A stretch of 64,000 nt of DNA from Tardiphaga sp052076105 (lineage in GTDB: Bacteria > Pseudomonadota > Alphaproteobacteria > Rhizobiales > Xanthobacteraceae). The notes below the pieces were generated by a model. That model made no database searches. It saw only the letters and a program-made list of their open reading frames with translations, and had not been told where the DNA came from. This document shows, one piece after another, positions 44,554-53,396 of this stretch; position 1 is the first letter of the stretch, and every line of letters starts with the position of its first letter. Both the position numbers and the translations under genes were made by a program. The stretch lies in NCBI RefSeq assembly GCF_052076105.1, contig NZ_CP197245.1, forward strand, positions 3,782,001 to 3,846,000. Direction: 5' to 3'.

Positions 44554-45174
44554 TCACCACATGGTCTGGCGCGCCCTCTCCGGCCATTGCCGGTCATATT
44601 CCGGACCGCCAACCCGGCGCTCGCTCATCTCGGCCAGGATCTCGCCGGGCGTCGGCAGGGTCTTCGGATCGATGCGCTTGTCGGGATTCCAGAGATCGGA
44701 CCGCACGATGGCGCGGGCGCACTGGAAATAGATCTCCCCGACCGTCATCACGATCACCGTGCGCGGCGCCTTCTCCTCCACCGCGAACGACGCCAGCAGG
44801 TCCGGGTCCGTCGAGAGATGCGCCGTCCCGTTGATGCGGAGCGTGGTGCCGGCACCGGGGATCAGGAACAGCAGCGCGATGTTGGGATCGCGCACGATGT
44901 TGCGCAGGGAGTCCACGCGATTGTTGCCGCGGCGGTCCGGCATCATCAAAGTGCGCTCGTCATGGATGCGGACGAAGCCCGGTCTGTCGCCGCGCGGTGA
45001 GCAATCCAGCCCCTCCGGCCCGGTGGTCGCCAGAGCGGCGAAGGGTGAGACCTCGATCAACCGCCGGTACTGCGCCGTTACGCAATCCGCGACCTTGGCG
45101 GTGGAGGCTTCGCCGATGTCATCGAGGCGGCCGTAGATCTCTTCGAGCTGCTCGATGGTTTCGATCACCAACAT
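44554..45174 (-). CDS. Pyridoxamine 5'-phosphate oxidase-like FMN flavoprotein
   Basis: A 206-residue split-barrel flavoprotein. The family region is FAALATTGPEGLDCSPRGDRPGFVRI, with RRGNNRVDSLRNIVRDPNIALLFLIPG as the FMN-contact part. It resembles the MSMEG_1061-type PPOX group of uncharacterised FMN-binding proteins, not true PdxH. It stands between the HU gene and the phn cluster with 23 bases to phnN, and could be read through from phn. Its substrate is unknown. Confidence 0.8.
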   Translation of the reverse strand: MLVIETIEQLEEIYGRLDDIGEASTAKVADCVTAQYRRLIEVSPFAALATTGPEGLDCSPRGDRPGFVRIHDERTLMMPDRRGNNRVDSLRNIVRDPNIALLFLIPGAGTTLRINGTAHLSTDPDLLASFAVEEKAPRTVIVMTVGEIYFQCARAIVRSDLWNPDKRIDPKTLPTPGEILAEMSERRVGGPEYDRQWPERARQTMW

Positions 45175-45197
45175 GGCCGTACTCCCCCTCGCCGTAT

Positions 45198-45776
45198 CTA
45201 TTGACCCCTGATGACCCGTATCAGGTCATCCGCATGATCTTCCGCGACACCGATATTGTTGATCGTGACGTCGGCACCTGATGTCTCGACACTGCGCTTG
45301 AGCCGATCGCCGATCGGGCCATCGCTTGAGCGTCCCCGCGCCGCAAGTCGCGCCGCAAGCACTTCCGGCGGCGCCGTGATCGACACCACGACGACATCTT
45401 CATAAGCGGCACGTAGCGCCGGGATAGCCGTCCGCGAGATATTGGCAACGACATTGCGGCCGGCACGAAGCGCGTCATCGATCGAGCGCGGAAGCGCATA
45501 ACAAAGACCATGCGCTTCCCAGTGGACGGCAAAGGCGCCGCTGGCCTGTGCCTGACGGAACGCCTCCAGCGTGACCTGCGCATTATTCTCGAATTCCGAC
45601 GCCTCGCGCGTCACCACGCGGCGCGTGAACACCACATTGTCGTCATCCGCGCAGGCGGCCCGCGCCAGGCCGATCAGCGTATCCTTGCCGGCACCCGACG
45701 GGCCGACCACCAGCACCAACCGGCCGGGGCCGATCCGACCTGATTGCGGTTCGGATATCGCCGCGGTGTCGGTCAT
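45198..45776 (-). CDS. phnN: Ribose 1,5-bisphosphate phosphokinase
   Basis: A 192-residue kinase that turns ribose 1,5-bisphosphate into PRPP, the last step of the C-P lyase route. The P-loop VVGPSGAGKDTLIGLA is near residue 25, and FTRRVVTREASEFE resembles the guanylate-kinase-like lid. Its ATG overlaps the phnM stop as ATGA. It is the final gene of the phnGHIJKLMN operon. Confidence 0.9.
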   Translation of the reverse strand: MTDTAAISEPQSGRIGPGRLVLVVGPSGAGKDTLIGLARAACADDDNVVFTRRVVTREASEFENNAQVTLEAFRQAQASGAFAVHWEAHGLCYALPRSIDDALRAGRNVVANISRTAIPALRAAYEDVVVVSITAPPEVLAARLAARGRSSDGPIGDRLKRSVETSGADVTINNIGVAEDHADDLIRVIRGQ

Positions 45777-46927
45777 GCGACGCGATGTCCTTCGCGCCAG
45801 ACGCTGCGCACCACCGGCACATCACGGGCGACATGGACACGGATTACGTCGGCGCGCTTGCCGACTGCGATTTCGCCGCGGTCCATGAGGCCGACGGCTT
45901 CCGCGGGCCGCTTGGTCACAGTGCGGATCGCCCTGGCCAGATCGATCGAAGGGACCTTGCTCGAGAGCTGCAACGCTCCCATCAGCAGGCTCGACGGCAC
46001 ATAGTCCGACGACAGGATGTCGAGCATGCCTTCACGCGCAAGATCGATCGCCGCGATGTTGCCGGAATGCGAGCCGTTGCGAACGACATTCGGCGCCCCC
46101 ATCAGGATGCCGATGCCGGCCTTGTGAAGACCATGTGCCGCTTCCATGGTCGTCGGGAATTCCGCCACCGACACCTTGTCGGCGATCGCCTCATTCACAT
46201 TACCGTCCGTGGTGTCGTCATGGCTCGCCAGCGGAATATTGCGTCCATGCGCGAGCGCCACAATCGCGCGTGTATTGCTGGCAGCATATTGCTGCTGGCA
46301 TGCGAGCCTATTGGCGAACAGGAGATCGAGTTCAGCGTCGGTCTTGCCGCTTTTGCCGCGGTAATAGGTGCGCAGCTTTTCCTCGTCGCGGAACTGGCGC
46401 TGGCCCGGCGTGTGATCCATCAGCGACATCAGCCGCACTTCCGTCTTCCCGAGCAGCGCCTTGGCTTCCTCGACCACCGAGGGCATCGGAATCTCGCAGC
46501 GCAGATGCAGGAAGTGATCGACCCGCAGCAACCCGGAATCGCTTGCAGAGGCAATGGAATCCACCAGCACGCCGGCATAGCTGTCGATGCCCTGGCTGGA
46601 ATCCTCACAGCCGACCCGCACCGAGTCGAGCACGGTGGTGATCCCCGAGGTGGCGAGCTGGCCGTCATAGGACACGACCGCCGCGACGGGATCCCAGAAC
46701 ACCTTCGGCCGCGGCATGAAATGCGCTTCGAGATGATCGGTGTGCAATTCGACGAGGCCTGGCATGATCAGGTCGCCCTTCGCATCGTCGCTGCCCCGCG
46801 GCGCATCGCCCTCGCCGAATTCAGCGATATGTCCATTGACGAAGGCGACCCAGCCCTTGTCGATCACGCGGTCGGCGAGAACGATCCTGGCGTTGCCGAT
46901 GACGGTTTCGGTCGGTGATGCGGTCAT
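45773..46927 (-). CDS. phnM: Alpha-D-ribose 1-methylphosphonate 5-triphosphate diphosphatase
   Basis: A 384-residue amidohydrolase-fold enzyme that removes pyrophosphate from the ribosyl-phosphonate triphosphate made by PhnGHIL. The metal site begins GLVELHTDHLEAHF; later segments are ASHDDTTDGNVNEA and LSSDYVPSSLLMGAL, all usual for PhnM. Its length is normal. It lies between phnL (11-base gap) and phnN (ATGA overlap). Confidence 0.93.
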   Translation of the reverse strand: MTASPTETVIGNARIVLADRVIDKGWVAFVNGHIAEFGEGDAPRGSDDAKGDLIMPGLVELHTDHLEAHFMPRPKVFWDPVAAVVSYDGQLATSGITTVLDSVRVGCEDSSQGIDSYAGVLVDSIASASDSGLLRVDHFLHLRCEIPMPSVVEEAKALLGKTEVRLMSLMDHTPGQRQFRDEEKLRTYYRGKSGKTDAELDLLFANRLACQQQYAASNTRAIVALAHGRNIPLASHDDTTDGNVNEAIADKVSVAEFPTTMEAAHGLHKAGIGILMGAPNVVRNGSHSGNIAAIDLAREGMLDILSSDYVPSSLLMGALQLSSKVPSIDLARAIRTVTKRPAEAVGLMDRGEIAVGKRADVIRVHVARDVPVVRSVWREGHRVA

Positions 46928-46938
46928 GGTTCTCTTTC

Positions 46939-47640
46939 TCAGGCAGCAGCAGCGGCGAATGACGTGACATCCACCAGCCGGTCGGCGATCAAGTGCCGCA
47001 CTTCGTCGTCATGCACAATGGCGACCATGGCAACACCCGCACGTTTTTTCTCGGCAACCAGTTCGACAACCACGGCGCGGTTGGCGGCATCGAGCGACGC
47101 GGTCGGTTCATCCAGCAACAGGATCGGCAGATCGGAAATGAAGCCGCGCGCGATATTGACGCGCTGCTGCTCGCCGCCGGAGAAGGTCGAAGGCGGCAAC
47201 TTCCACAAGCGCTCGGGAATGTTGAGACGGCGCAGCAATACACTAGCACGGGCCTGCGCTTCCTCTCGTACGACACCGGCAGCCAGCAGCGGCTCAGCCA
47301 CGACATCGATCGCGGCCACACGCGGCACAGCGCGGAGGAACTGGCTGACATAGCCGATGGTGTCCCGGCGCACATTCAGCACCTGTCGCGGCTCGGCAGT
47401 AGCGATATCGACGACATCACCCTTGTGACGCACGCCGATCACGCCGCCATCGCAGCGATAGTTGCCGAAAATCATCTTCAGGATCGACGACTTGCCGGCA
47501 CCGGAGGGGCCGGACAGCACCACGCATTCGCCGGGCGCGACATGAAACGACACGTTGCGCACCACCGGCAGCCGGACGCCATCCTGCAGGTGCATCACGA
47601 AGGTCTTTTCGGCGTTACGGATATCGATCATCGGAATCAT
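46939..47640 (-). CDS. phnL: C-P lyase system ABC-type ATPase PhnL
   Basis: A 233-residue ABC-type ATPase. Walker A is GPSGAGKSS near residue 39, the signature FSGGEQQR, and Walker B PILLLDEPTASLD. PhnL is not a transporter part; it takes part in forming the ribose-phosphonate intermediate with PhnG, PhnH and PhnI. It is next to phnK, 7 bases downstream of it, as in most phn operons. Confidence 0.92.
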   Translation of the reverse strand: MIPMIDIRNAEKTFVMHLQDGVRLPVVRNVSFHVAPGECVVLSGPSGAGKSSILKMIFGNYRCDGGVIGVRHKGDVVDIATAEPRQVLNVRRDTIGYVSQFLRAVPRVAAIDVVAEPLLAAGVVREEAQARASVLLRRLNIPERLWKLPPSTFSGGEQQRVNIARGFISDLPILLLDEPTASLDAANRAVVVELVAEKKRAGVAMVAIVHDDEVRHLIADRLVDVTSFAAAAA

Positions 47641-47647
47641 GTTGACC

Positions 47648-48472
47648 TCACGCCGGCAGGATCGAGGAAACGAGCAATTGCGTATAGGGCTCGCGCGGAT
47701 CGTCGAGCACCTGATCGGTCAGTCCGGTTTCGATCACGCGGCCGCCCTGCATCACCATCACGCGGTGCGACAGCAGCCGCGCCACCGCGAGATCATGGGT
47801 GACGACGATGGCCGAGAGACCCAACTCCGAGACCAGCGTGCACATCATGTCGAGCAGGCGCGCCTGCACCGACACGTCGAGGCCACCGGTCGGCTCGTCC
47901 ATGAAGACGAGGCGCGGTTCGGTCACGAGATTACGCGCGATCTGCAGCCGCTGTCGCATGCCGCCCGAATAGGTCCGCGGCGCATCGTCGATACGATCGG
48001 GAGAAATCTCGACGCGTTCGAGCCACGAAGTCGCGGTGTCGCGAATCTTGCCGTAGTGGTTTTGGCCGACGGCCATCAGCCGCTCGCCGACATTGGCTCC
48101 CGCGGAAACTGCCATGCGCAGACCCATCGCGGGATCCTGATGCACGAAGCCCCAATCGGTGCGGAACAGGAAGCGCCGCTCAGCCTCGCCCATCTCCGCG
48201 AGATCGCGCGTCACGCCATCGCGCATGCGATAGGAGACGCTCCCGGTGCCTGGCGTCAATTGGCCGGAGAGCATTTGCAGCAGCGTCGACTTTCCGGAAC
48301 CGGACTCGCCGACGATGGCCAGCACTTCGCCGGAATAGAGTTCGAACGACACGTCGCGACATGCCGCAAGACGGCCATAGGATTTTCCTAGGTCTGTCGC
48401 AACAAGCAACGGCTCGTCGATGACCGGCACGCGCGTGGTCGATGCATTTGAATTCGCTGTCACATCAAGCAT
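47648..48472 (-). CDS. phnK: C-P lyase system ABC-type ATPase PhnK
   Basis: A 274-residue ABC-type ATPase. Walker A is GESGSGKST, with the signature YSGGMRQR and LVFMDEPTGGLDVSVQ as Walker B. In known systems PhnK binds the PhnGHIJ core complex. The ATG at 48472 is used; a reading extended upstream to 48781 lies wholly within phnJ. The start overlaps the phnJ end by eight bases. Confidence 0.92.
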   Translation of the reverse strand: MLDVTANSNASTTRVPVIDEPLLVATDLGKSYGRLAACRDVSFELYSGEVLAIVGESGSGKSTLLQMLSGQLTPGTGSVSYRMRDGVTRDLAEMGEAERRFLFRTDWGFVHQDPAMGLRMAVSAGANVGERLMAVGQNHYGKIRDTATSWLERVEISPDRIDDAPRTYSGGMRQRLQIARNLVTEPRLVFMDEPTGGLDVSVQARLLDMMCTLVSELGLSAIVVTHDLAVARLLSHRVMVMQGGRVIETGLTDQVLDDPREPYTQLLVSSILPA

Positions 48473-49349
48473 TTGCGCTCTCCGCATAAGGCGCGGCATT
48501 CTCGCTGCCGCGATGTCCCTGCGATTGCCGCGTTTCGCAATAGTCGGTGTCGGAACAGACGAACATCCGGCTGCCCTTGTTGTCGGTGACGATCTCGTCG
48601 AGATAGCTATCCTCGGCGTTGCACAGGGCGCAGCAGGCCTTGTGCTTGTAGGGCTCAAACGGGTGGTCCTCGAAATCCAGTGACACCACCGATGTGTAAG
48701 GTGGAATCGCATAGATGCGCTTTTCGCGGCCGGCGCCGAACAGTTGCAGCGCCGCGCAATTATCCATCTTCGGATTGTCAAATTTCGGCGTCGGCGACGG
48801 GTCCATCACATAGCGCGCATTGACCTTCACCGGATAGGCATAGGCCGTCGCGATATGGCCGAAGCGCGCAATGTCCTCATACAGCTTCACGTGGATCAGA
48901 CCGTATTCGCCGAGCGCATGCATGCGGCGTGTTTCGGTCTCGCGGGGCTCGAGAAAGCGCAGCGGCTCTGGGATCGGCACCTGATAGACCAGCACCTGAT
49001 GCGCCTGCAGCGTCGCTTCGGGAATGCGATGTCGGGTCTGAATCACCGTCGCATCGTTCGTAATCGTCGTCACCGCAACGCCAGCGGTCTTCTCGAAGAA
49101 CTTGCGGATCGAAATCGCGTTCGTCGTATCGTCAGAGCCCTGGTCGATGACCTTCAGCTTGTCGATCGGTCCGAGAATTGCTGCCGTCACCTGCACGCCG
49201 CCGGTGCCCCAGCCATAGGGCATCGGCATTTCCCTGCTAGCGAAAGGCACCTGATAGCCGGGGATCGCGATGGCCTTGAGAATCGCGCGGCGGATCATCC
49301 GCTTGGTCTGCTCGTCGAGATAGGCGAAATTATATGTCGGCGCGTTCAT
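48465..49349 (-). CDS. phnJ: Carbon-phosphorus lyase, radical SAM enzyme PhnJ
   Basis: A 294-residue enzyme that breaks the C-P bond of ribose-1-phosphonate 5-phosphate by radical chemistry. The unusual 4Fe-4S motif C-x2-C-x21-C-x5-C is exact: CALC, 21 residues, C, SDTDY, C. The N-terminus FAYLDEQTKRMIRRAILKA and MPMPYGWGTGG are strongly conserved in PhnJ. The ATG at 49349 overlaps the phnI stop; the longer reading upstream is a shadow of phnI. Confidence 0.96.
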   Translation of the reverse strand: MNAPTYNFAYLDEQTKRMIRRAILKAIAIPGYQVPFASREMPMPYGWGTGGVQVTAAILGPIDKLKVIDQGSDDTTNAISIRKFFEKTAGVAVTTITNDATVIQTRHRIPEATLQAHQVLVYQVPIPEPLRFLEPRETETRRMHALGEYGLIHVKLYEDIARFGHIATAYAYPVKVNARYVMDPSPTPKFDNPKMDNCAALQLFGAGREKRIYAIPPYTSVVSLDFEDHPFEPYKHKACCALCNAEDSYLDEIVTDNKGSRMFVCSDTDYCETRQSQGHRGSENAAPYAESANA

Positions 49350-50452
49350 TCCGCAGCCTCCTGAAGAGCAACTGGCGTCTCGTTGGCATCGGCGAATTCC
49401 TTGCGCAGCTTGCGGAGCAAGCCAAGCTCGGACTGGAAGTCGACATAATGCGGCAGCTTCAGATGTTCGACGAAGCCGGTCGCCTGCACATTGTCGGAAT
49501 GCGACATGACGAATTCCTCGTCCTGCGCCGGCGCCTTGACGTCCTCGCCGAGCTCGCGCGCGCGCAGCGCACGATCCACCAGCGCCATCGACATCACCTT
49601 GCGCTCGCTCTGGCCGAAGACGAGACCGTAGCCGCGAGTAAAGCAAGGCGCTTCGGTGTCCGAGCCCTTGAACTGGTTGACCATCTGGCATTCGGTCAGC
49701 GTGATCGACCCAAGCGGCACCGCGAAACCGACATCCTCGGCCATGAATTCGACCTCGACTTCGCCGAGGCGAATTTCGCCGGCGAACGGATGGCTGCGGC
49801 CATAGCCGCGCTGGGTGGAATAACCGAGCGCGAGAAGATAACCCTCATCACCCCGCGCCAGATTCTGGAGGCGCAGATCGCGATCCGCCGGGAAGCTCAA
49901 CGCGTCGCGGGTGAGATCTCCGACCGGCTTCTCCGGATCTTCTGCGGGCGAGGCCTCGATCAAACCGTCACGACCGAGAATATCCATCACGCGCGGCATC
50001 ACGCCCGGCTCTGCATTTATCGTGACCGGCTGTTCGGGTGAGGATTCGCCGGTCAGTTCGGGATCGAGCAGGCGATGCGTGTAGTCGAAGGTCGGGCCGA
50101 GAACCTGACCACCCGGCATGTCCTTGAAGGTCGAGGACACGCGGCGACGCACCTGCATCTGCGAGGTATCGACGGGCTCGCTCGATCCGAAGCGCGGTAG
50201 CGTCGCGCGGAAGGCACGTAGCAGGAAGATCGCCTCGATCATGTCGCCGCGCGCCTGCTTGATGGCCAGCGCCGCGAGCTCGCGGTCATAGAGCGAGCCT
50301 TCGGTCATCACGCGATCGACGGCGAGACCGAGCTGATTGGAAATCTGCGCCAGCGACACTTCCGGCACAGCACGATCACCCCGGCGCTCATGGGCCAGCA
50401 GACGATGCGCATTTTCGATGGCACGTTCACCACCCTTGACGGCAACATACAT
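49346..50452 (-). CDS. phnI: C-P lyase core complex subunit PhnI
   Basis: A 368-residue subunit with nucleosidase activity that, with PhnG, PhnH and PhnL, swaps adenine of ATP for the phosphonate. The N-terminus MYVAVKGGERAIENAHRLL, the stretch YTHRLLDPELTGE and FVMSHSDNVQATGFVEHLKLPHYVDF near the end are hallmark PhnI sequence. Its length is normal. It overlaps phnJ by four bases. Confidence 0.95.
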   Translation of the reverse strand: MYVAVKGGERAIENAHRLLAHERRGDRAVPEVSLAQISNQLGLAVDRVMTEGSLYDRELAALAIKQARGDMIEAIFLLRAFRATLPRFGSSEPVDTSQMQVRRRVSSTFKDMPGGQVLGPTFDYTHRLLDPELTGESSPEQPVTINAEPGVMPRVMDILGRDGLIEASPAEDPEKPVGDLTRDALSFPADRDLRLQNLARGDEGYLLALGYSTQRGYGRSHPFAGEIRLGEVEVEFMAEDVGFAVPLGSITLTECQMVNQFKGSDTEAPCFTRGYGLVFGQSERKVMSMALVDRALRARELGEDVKAPAQDEEFVMSHSDNVQATGFVEHLKLPHYVDFQSELGLLRKLRKEFADANETPVALQEAAE

Positions 50453-50454
50453 GC

Positions 50455-51063
50455 TCAGCCCTCCTTCGGGACGAGGCGCGTGGTGCGGGGCAACGCGACG
50501 ATGGCTTCGCCAGACACCAGCACGAGATCGATACCACGCGGAAACAGTGAAGCATTCAGCGCAAGACGATCCAGCAAGTCCGGCACGCCGATCGCAGCAC
50601 GCAGGATTGTGGCACCGTCGATACCGGGGCCACGCAATTCATAGGCCGGGCCTTCAGTCAGGCTCGCCACCTGCAGAATGATCGTGGTGGAGCGATCCGG
50701 ATATTCGCCGGAGCCGAATGCAAACTGCTCGAAGGACGGCAGCGCCGCGGGATCCGCCACCACGGCAAAGGCGCATACCGCCGGATCTGCAATCACGGGC
50801 GCGCTGGTGTGAAACTTGATCCACTTGGCGACATCCATCGTCGCCGCCAACCTGCTATCGAGCCAGACCGGCGTATCCTGATCGAACAGCGTCAGCGCGA
50901 TGGCGGCCGCGCCGCGCATCATCGGCGCGGGTACACCCGAAACAGCCTGAATGCGCTGCACGGTACCCGGACGCGCCATCGCATCCATCACCGAACGGAA
51001 GGTCGATTGCGCCGCAAGCACCTTGTCCGCGAAACCGGCCGGCATTTCCGCAACTGTCGTCAT
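50455..51063 (-). CDS. phnH: C-P lyase core complex subunit PhnH
   Basis: A 202-residue subunit of the phosphonate C-P lyase core complex. It begins with GFADKVLAAQSTFRSVMDAMARPGT, a conserved PhnH start, and has YELRGPGIDG in the later half. PhnH forms a dimer in the PhnGHIJ complex. It lies two bases from both phnG and phnI, so translation is coupled. Confidence 0.93.
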   Translation of the reverse strand: MTTVAEMPAGFADKVLAAQSTFRSVMDAMARPGTVQRIQAVSGVPAPMMRGAAAIALTLFDQDTPVWLDSRLAATMDVAKWIKFHTSAPVIADPAVCAFAVVADPAALPSFEQFAFGSGEYPDRSTTIILQVASLTEGPAYELRGPGIDGATILRAAIGVPDLLDRLALNASLFPRGIDLVLVSGEAIVALPRTTRLVPKEG

Positions 51064-51065
51064 GA

Positions 51066-51527
51066 TCAGCCCTCCCCGCGCACGAGCGTATAGAAATCGA
51101 CTTTGGTCGCCGCCGTCTCTGCGGCTTTCCGCTTGACATCCGCAACGACACGCGCACGCAGCGGGGTCAGCACCTGGGCTTCGACAGCATCTGAAAATTT
51201 AGCGGTCTGGATGAGCGCATCGCAGAGCGCGATCAGGTGCGCTTTCGCACCGTCACGGCCGAGCGTGTAACCGAAGCCAACCTCGCCGCTTGCGAGCCGT
51301 ACAGCGGCACGCGACACCGTCGCCTCGCCGAGATTGAATGGCGCGCCATCGCCGCCGATCCGGCCACGCAGCATCACCAGGCCGTTTTCCGGCTGACGCA
51401 ATTGTTCATGGGCGGGAACAGCGACCGCATCGAGATATCCGGCGATATCCGCCGTGGCGCAGTGCCCAAGGACCCCCATTGCCTCACGGCGCCGGGTCTG
51501 CTGGTCGTTCAGGGAGGATGAAGTCAT
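51066..51527 (-). CDS. phnG: C-P lyase core complex subunit PhnG
   Basis: A 153-residue subunit. TRRREAMGVLGHCATADIAGYL is the typical N-terminal helix, and MLRGRIGGDGAPFNLGEATVSRAAVRL is the conserved core. The ATG at 51527 matches the usual PhnG length; an extension to 51686 would cross the operator. It is the first gene of the phn operon, divergent from phnF. Confidence 0.92.
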   Translation of the reverse strand: MTSSSLNDQQTRRREAMGVLGHCATADIAGYLDAVAVPAHEQLRQPENGLVMLRGRIGGDGAPFNLGEATVSRAAVRLASGEVGFGYTLGRDGAKAHLIALCDALIQTAKFSDAVEAQVLTPLRARVVADVKRKAAETAATKVDFYTLVRGEG

Positions 51528-51543
51528 GTCACCGTCGCTCAAC

Positions 51544-51569
51544 AAGTTGTATGGTTTACTAGACAACTT
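51544..51569. promoter_or_regulatory. Putative PhnF operator between phnG and phnF
   Basis: AAGTTGT (51544-51550) and ACAACTT (51563-51569) are perfect inverted arms around a 12-base centre with TGGTTTACTAG. The site is 17 bases before the phnG start and 51 or 84 bases before the phnF start, depending on the phnF start used. A palindrome with a CTAGACAA-type half in a divergent phn region fits GntR/PhnF binding. Confidence 0.65.
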
Positions 51570-51619
51570 TATAGGCGGAGGCAATGACCGTTTCGTGACA
51601 GCGGCACGATTTTTCGCTA

Positions 51620-52387
51620 ATGCGTGGTCGACATCATTCCGGGACCGATTTTGTGACCATTCAGGACAAGCCAACAGGCGTTGCATTGTGGCGGCACGTC
51701 GCCGACGGCATCGAGCGCGGCATCGCCGATGGCCGCTATGGCGCTGGCGAAAAGCTGCCCGGCGAGACCGAACTGGCTGACATCTACCGCGTCAATCGCC
51801 ACACGGTGCGCCGCGCCCTCGCAACCCTGGCCGAACGCGGCCTGGTGCGCGCCGAGCGCGGCAGCGGCACCTATGTGGAATCTCCCAAGCTTGCATATCC
51901 CTTGCGGTCACGTACACGCTTCTCGGAAATTGCCGGTGCCGGCGGGCGCGAGCCGCAAGCGCAGTTGATCGGAGCCTGGGACGATGTGGCAACACGCGAT
52001 CTCGCCAGGCAGCTTGGCCTCAAAGCCGGCGCTCCGCTGATCCGCATCGAGGCGTTGCGCCTCGCTGACAAGACGCCTATCTGCGTCGGCACCAACTGGC
52101 TCTCGGCCGAACGCTTTCCCGATTTCGGCAAGGTCTATGAGCGCGTGCGCTCGATGACCAAGGCGCTGGCGCATTACGGTATCAAGGACTATCGCCGCGC
52201 CTCGACGAGGGTCACCGCGGGGATCATCGATGCCACCGATGCGACACGGCTTGGTGTCGCACTCGGGCGTCCGATCTTGATTGTCGATTCCATCGATGTG
52301 GATGCCGACGGCACCCCGCTGAGCGCCACACATTCACGTTTCGTCGCCGAGCGCGTCGAATTCGTGGTCGATAGCGGCTCGCTCTAG
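51620..52387 (+). CDS. phnF: GntR-family phosphonate regulator PhnF
   Basis: A 255-residue (or 244 from GTG 51653) regulator. The N-terminal GntR helix-turn-helix is IADGRYGAGEKLPGETELADIYRVNRHTVRRALATLAERGLV; the C-terminal UTRA ligand domain ends with LSATHSRFVAERVEFVVD. Neither start has a strong ribosome site. It is divergent from phnGHIJKLMN with a palindrome between them, so it likely represses the operon. Its stop abuts that of the convergent DUF1348 gene with no spacer. Confidence 0.9.
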   Translation: MRGRHHSGTDFVTIQDKPTGVALWRHVADGIERGIADGRYGAGEKLPGETELADIYRVNRHTVRRALATLAERGLVRAERGSGTYVESPKLAYPLRSRTRFSEIAGAGGREPQAQLIGAWDDVATRDLARQLGLKAGAPLIRIEALRLADKTPICVGTNWLSAERFPDFGKVYERVRSMTKALAHYGIKDYRRASTRVTAGIIDATDATRLGVALGRPILIVDSIDVDADGTPLSATHSRFVAERVEFVVDSGSL

Positions 52388-52855
52388 TTAGAACGGATCG
52401 GTGCCAAGACCCGGCACATCCGCCGGACGCGGCCCCGGCGCCGGCCACAGGAAACGGCGATCCTTCTCGGCAATGGCCACATCGTTGATGCTTGCCTCGC
52501 GGCGACGCATCAGGCCGGCCTCATCAAATTCCCACTGCTCATTGCCATAGGAGCGATGCCAGTTGCCGGCGTCGTCGTGCCATTCATATTGAAAGCGCAC
52601 GGCAATGTGATTGCCGTCGAATGCCCACAGATCCTTGATCAGCCGGTATTCGTGCTCCTTCGCCCATTTACGAGTGAGGAATTCGACGATCGCCGGGCGC
52701 CCCTGAAAGAACTCGCCGCGATTGCGCCAGGTCGAATCCTCGGTATAGGCGAGCGACACTTTCACCGGATCGCGTGAATTCCACGCGTCTTCGGCCATGC
52801 GGGCCTTCTGGGCGGCGGTTTCTCGGGTGAAGGGCGGAAACGGTGGACGCGACAT
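52388..52855 (-). CDS. DUF1348 / NTF2-like (SnoaL-fold) protein
   Basis: A 155-residue protein of the nuclear transport factor 2-like superfamily. The DUF1348 pattern is plain: FTRETAAQKARMAEDAWNSRDPVKVSLAYTEDSTWRNR at the start, then FLTRKWAKEHEYRLIKDLWAF and RFQYEWHDDAGNWHRSYGNEQWEF. Members are small cone-shaped cavity proteins of unknown reaction. It is convergent with phnF and separate from ybgC (82-base gap). Confidence 0.85.
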   Translation of the reverse strand: MSRPPFPPFTRETAAQKARMAEDAWNSRDPVKVSLAYTEDSTWRNRGEFFQGRPAIVEFLTRKWAKEHEYRLIKDLWAFDGNHIAVRFQYEWHDDAGNWHRSYGNEQWEFDEAGLMRRREASINDVAIAEKDRRFLWPAPGPRPADVPGLGTDPF

Positions 52856-52937
52856 GGGACCCTCGGCTTTGCGATGTGCCGGGGATTGTAGCCTTGCCGC
52901 ATGTGGAGTCGATGCCGTTTCGCCTATCGCACGATTG

Positions 52938-53396
52938 TTAAATCTGATCGGCCTTCATGGCGATCCGGAGCGCTTTCGGGATCGGCTTGGCGCGGCCGCC
53001 GGACACGAAAGCCACCTTTACCTTGGCTTCGAGCAACAACTCATCGCCGCGCCGCACTTCCTGATGCAACGTGATCGAGGCACCCTTCACATCGAGCGGC
53101 CGCGTCACGATCTCCAGCAGATCGTCCATCCGCGACGGCTTGAGGAACTCAAGCTGCATCGAACGCACCACGAACGCAAAACCCGGCGCTTCGCTTTCGG
53201 CCTCGGCAAACAGCGCGCGCTGATCGGCGCCGAGCAGCCGCAGATAGTTCGTGCGACCGCGCTCCATGAAGCGCAGGTAGTTGGCGTGATAGACGATGCC
53301 GGAAAAATCCGTGTCTTCGTAATAGACGCGCACCTGCATGCGATGCAAGCCGTCGGCGATGGCGCCGTCAAGATGGGAGGTCGTCGAGACTGTCAT
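52938..53396 (-). CDS. ybgC: Acyl-CoA thioesterase of the Tol-Pal locus type
   Basis: A 152-residue hotdog-fold 4HBT thioesterase. The active-site segment VRVYYEDTDFSGIVYHANYLRFMERGRTNYL contains the catalytic aspartate. YbgC usually precedes tolQRAB-pal and is thought to act on acyl-CoA or phospholipid precursors at the membrane. Here no tol gene follows; the DUF1348 gene and the phn cluster do. It overlaps the Nudix gene by four bases. Confidence 0.9.
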   Translation of the reverse strand: MTVSTTSHLDGAIADGLHRMQVRVYYEDTDFSGIVYHANYLRFMERGRTNYLRLLGADQRALFAEAESEAPGFAFVVRSMQLEFLKPSRMDDLLEIVTRPLDVKGASITLHQEVRRGDELLLEAKVKVAFVSGGRAKPIPKALRIAMKADQI

